Positions 62,301-64,000 of a stretch of DNA of 64,000 bases are shown here, piece by piece. Numbering within the stretch: position 1 is the first letter of the stretch; each line of letters starts with the position of its first letter. Source of the DNA: Galerina marginata (taxonomy: Eukaryota; Basidiomycota; Agaricomycetes; Agaricales; Galerinaceae). Both the position numbers and the translations under genes were made by a program. The notes under the pieces are model-generated. The model worked only from the letters and a program-made list of their open reading frames with translations. It was not told the origin of the DNA and ran no database searches. The stretch lies in assembly GCA_023014335.1 (NCBI GenBank), contig JAECYW010000013.1:186001-250000 (forward strand). Reading direction: 5' to 3'.

Positions 62301-64000
62301 CACAGGCGAAGATGCGTTGTGTCGCGCGAAGGACGAAACTCCCTGCATCCGAAAGGACTTCTAACATCGTGTTTCAGCCGGAGGATTTCGATCCAGAATG
62401 GGACCGGAGCGCCAAAGCATCTGCAGATCTCGTCAAACTCTTTGCTGATATCGTCGGGTGTGAAGATATTGTGAAACGGCTCCAGAATTATTTGGAAATC
62501 GTGGATGTATGCAAAATCAGAGATATGGACCCCCGCGAGCAGATTGCAACGAATTTTGTATTTACTGGTCCACCTGGTGCGCTTTTTGCTATACCAAGGA
62601 ATTATGTTGACCCAATTCTGTATAGGCACAGGGAAGACAACAGTTGCTCGCAAGATAGGGCAAGCATTTTATAACATGGGAATCTTGGCATCTGCGGACG
62701 TTATCGAGTGTTCAGCGTCAGACCTAGTGGGCCAATACGTGGGACAAACTGGCCCGAAGACAAAGAAGCTGTTTGAGAAAGCCCTTGGCAAAGTACTTTT
62801 CGTCGACGAAGCATACCGTCTTAGCGAAGGACATTTCGCTCAAGAGGCCATAGACGAACTGGTCGGACTTCTGACGCATCCTGATTTCAAGTCAAGACTT
62901 ATCGTCATTCTCGCCGGATATGAAAAAGATATGAATCGGCTCATGTCCGTCAATACTGGGCTATCTAGTCGATTCCCGGATCAGGTCGTTTTCCAGAACC
63001 TAGATGCTGATAGTTGCTTGCGAGTGATCAGACATGAGTTGCAGAAGAAAGGTGTTCAGATCGACGGCTGGACTAGCGACTCTTTTGACATCAACGTCGA
63101 GATGAAGGAGCTGATCCGCGATATGTCTGAATTAGCAGATTGGGGTAACGCTCGCGATATGGTTACTGCGTCGAAAGAGATGGTCAATCGAGCCTTGAGA
63201 TCGCTTAAAAATGCGGATCCCAGTATGGCGCCAACACTATCCGGTGAAGAAGCCTTGGATGTGTTGAGAAATATGGTTTCCGAGAGACAGAGAAGATCAA
63301 AAGTCTCAACCAATTCTCGCCGTGCCACGAGGTTACCTGAACAATCATTCATCCCTGATCCTCAACCACCTCCTTCAATGACCACATCAACATCGCAAGC
63401 AACCAGCAAACCTCCTGCCCCACCCACAGAAGTACAGAATTCACCACAGCCGCCCACCCCTGTTTCACCATCTACTCGCAACCGCGGAGGTCCTGGTGGT
63501 CGTGCCCGGGGTCGCGGCCGTGGTGGCAACCAGCGAGGCGGCGGAAATGTTCCCCAAGAACGCGCCCAAAGGCAGGCAAACCCCCAGGCAAGCCCTCAAG
63601 GAAATGCTCAGCGAGACCCAGGTGTTTCTGATGCTATCTGGCGTCAAATGGGTGCAGCGAAACGCGCGGCCAACGAGATCGAGAGGAACGCTAGAAATGA
63701 GATCAAAAACCTGGAACGGGAAGCAGAGGCGCAGAAAAGGGAGGAACAAGAGCAGAAGAAACGCGTCAGCGACTTGCAAAACGCAGAAGCCGCAGAAAGA
63801 GAGGCTTCTCAGAGGCTTGAATTGCAACGCCAGAGGGAAGAGGCGCGACTCAAAGCACTTGCTGCTCGGGCAGCTAAAGAGAAGGCCACAGCTGACCTCC
63901 GAGCGAGGAAAGAAGCTGAACGACAGCGCCAGGAGAAGGAGGCGAAAGTCCAACAAAAACTGCGTGAGATGGGGGTTTGTCCTGTAGGCTATCATTGGAT
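56328..64000 (+). CDS. Giant SF1 helicase, NFX1 zinc finger, triple AAA ATPase (3' end missing)
   Basis: Exons 56328-57801, 57856-58717, 58768-59336, 59411-59747, 59799-60691, 60742-61644, 61696-61805, 61855-62022, 62084-62576 and 62626 to beyond the window encode about 2,394 residues so far. An all-helical N-terminus is followed by an Upf1/ZNFX1-like SF1 helicase: Walker A GPPGTGKS at about 490, VEEAGE, GDHKQLRP, QQHRMRPEI, DNYQGEESDIV, ERLNVLLSRAR. Cys/His NFX1-type fingers lie at about 1080-1130, then a coiled coil. Three CbxX/CfqX (SpoVK)-type AAA modules follow: GNPGTGKTT with IFIDEAYQL, GSPGTGKTT with LIIDEAYML, GPPGTGKTT with LFVDEAYRL. A Pro-rich linker, an RG-rich patch and a long charged coiled coil end the visible part. 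Role unknown; ZNFX1 relatives bind RNA in small-RNA and antiviral pathways. Start uncertain. Confidence 0.88.

Overview
The window comes from a basidiomycete fungus, most likely an Agaricomycete. Protein-coding genes carry many 50-70 nt GT-AG introns. The conserved genes are fungal-type throughout: bifunctional ADE2, ETR1, SGF73, TAF10, RPC53, an HPT1/XPT1-type purine phosphoribosyltransferase and a helicase/NFX1/AAA giant protein. The mobile elements (Ty3-like with YIDD reverse transcriptase, copia-like, TA-flanked MITEs) fit the same group. I cannot name the species.

Layout. (1) 1-20.5 kb is an accessory, AT-rich, transposon-dense region. It holds a TIR repeat family whose ends begin ACAAGTTCTTA, two related unknown intron-containing genes (one cut in two by a 2.06 kb element), an eight-exon unknown gene, and a decayed Ty3-like retroelement on the minus strand. 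That retroelement contains a tRNA-like gene and is interrupted twice by the TIR family. A 597 bp MITE and low-complexity DNA follow. (2) 20.5-45.7 kb is a compact housekeeping block: ABCC transporter, guanylate kinase, tyrosyl-tRNA synthetase, STK32-like kinase, ATP-dependent DNA ligase, mitochondrial enoyl-thioester reductase, p24 cargo receptor, a degenerate kinase, SGF73, ADE2, TAF10 and RPC53. Gaps are commonly 50-170 bp, so neighbours must share promoters or terminators. (3) 45,750-54,156 is a single 8.4 kb inverted-repeat element. It has CACTG termini and a TGT duplication and sits in what was a roughly 115 bp divergent promoter. Nested inside it are a 547 bp MITE and a complete 2.32 kb copia-like LTR element with identical LTRs and a 5 bp duplication. 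(4) 54.2-64 kb returns to host genes: the phosphoribosyltransferase and a giant SF1 helicase-NFX1-triple AAA protein that runs off the window.

Shared functions. ADE2 (de novo purines), the phosphoribosyltransferase (salvage) and guanylate kinase (GMP to GDP) all act in purine nucleotide supply. SGF73 and TAF10 are transcription coactivator subunits (TAF10 is shared by TFIID and SAGA). RPC53 serves Pol III. I infer no operon-like logic from this; it is a gene-dense fungal neighbourhood.

Most notable observations: the tyrosyl-tRNA synthetase reading frame can run without a stop into guanylate kinase; the 8.4 kb palindromic element occupies a bidirectional promoter; the nested copia-like element encodes only a protease-like protein lacking the catalytic motif; a tRNA-like cloverleaf is embedded in a retroelement pol gene; and a transposon has split a gene whose reading frame resumes on the far side.
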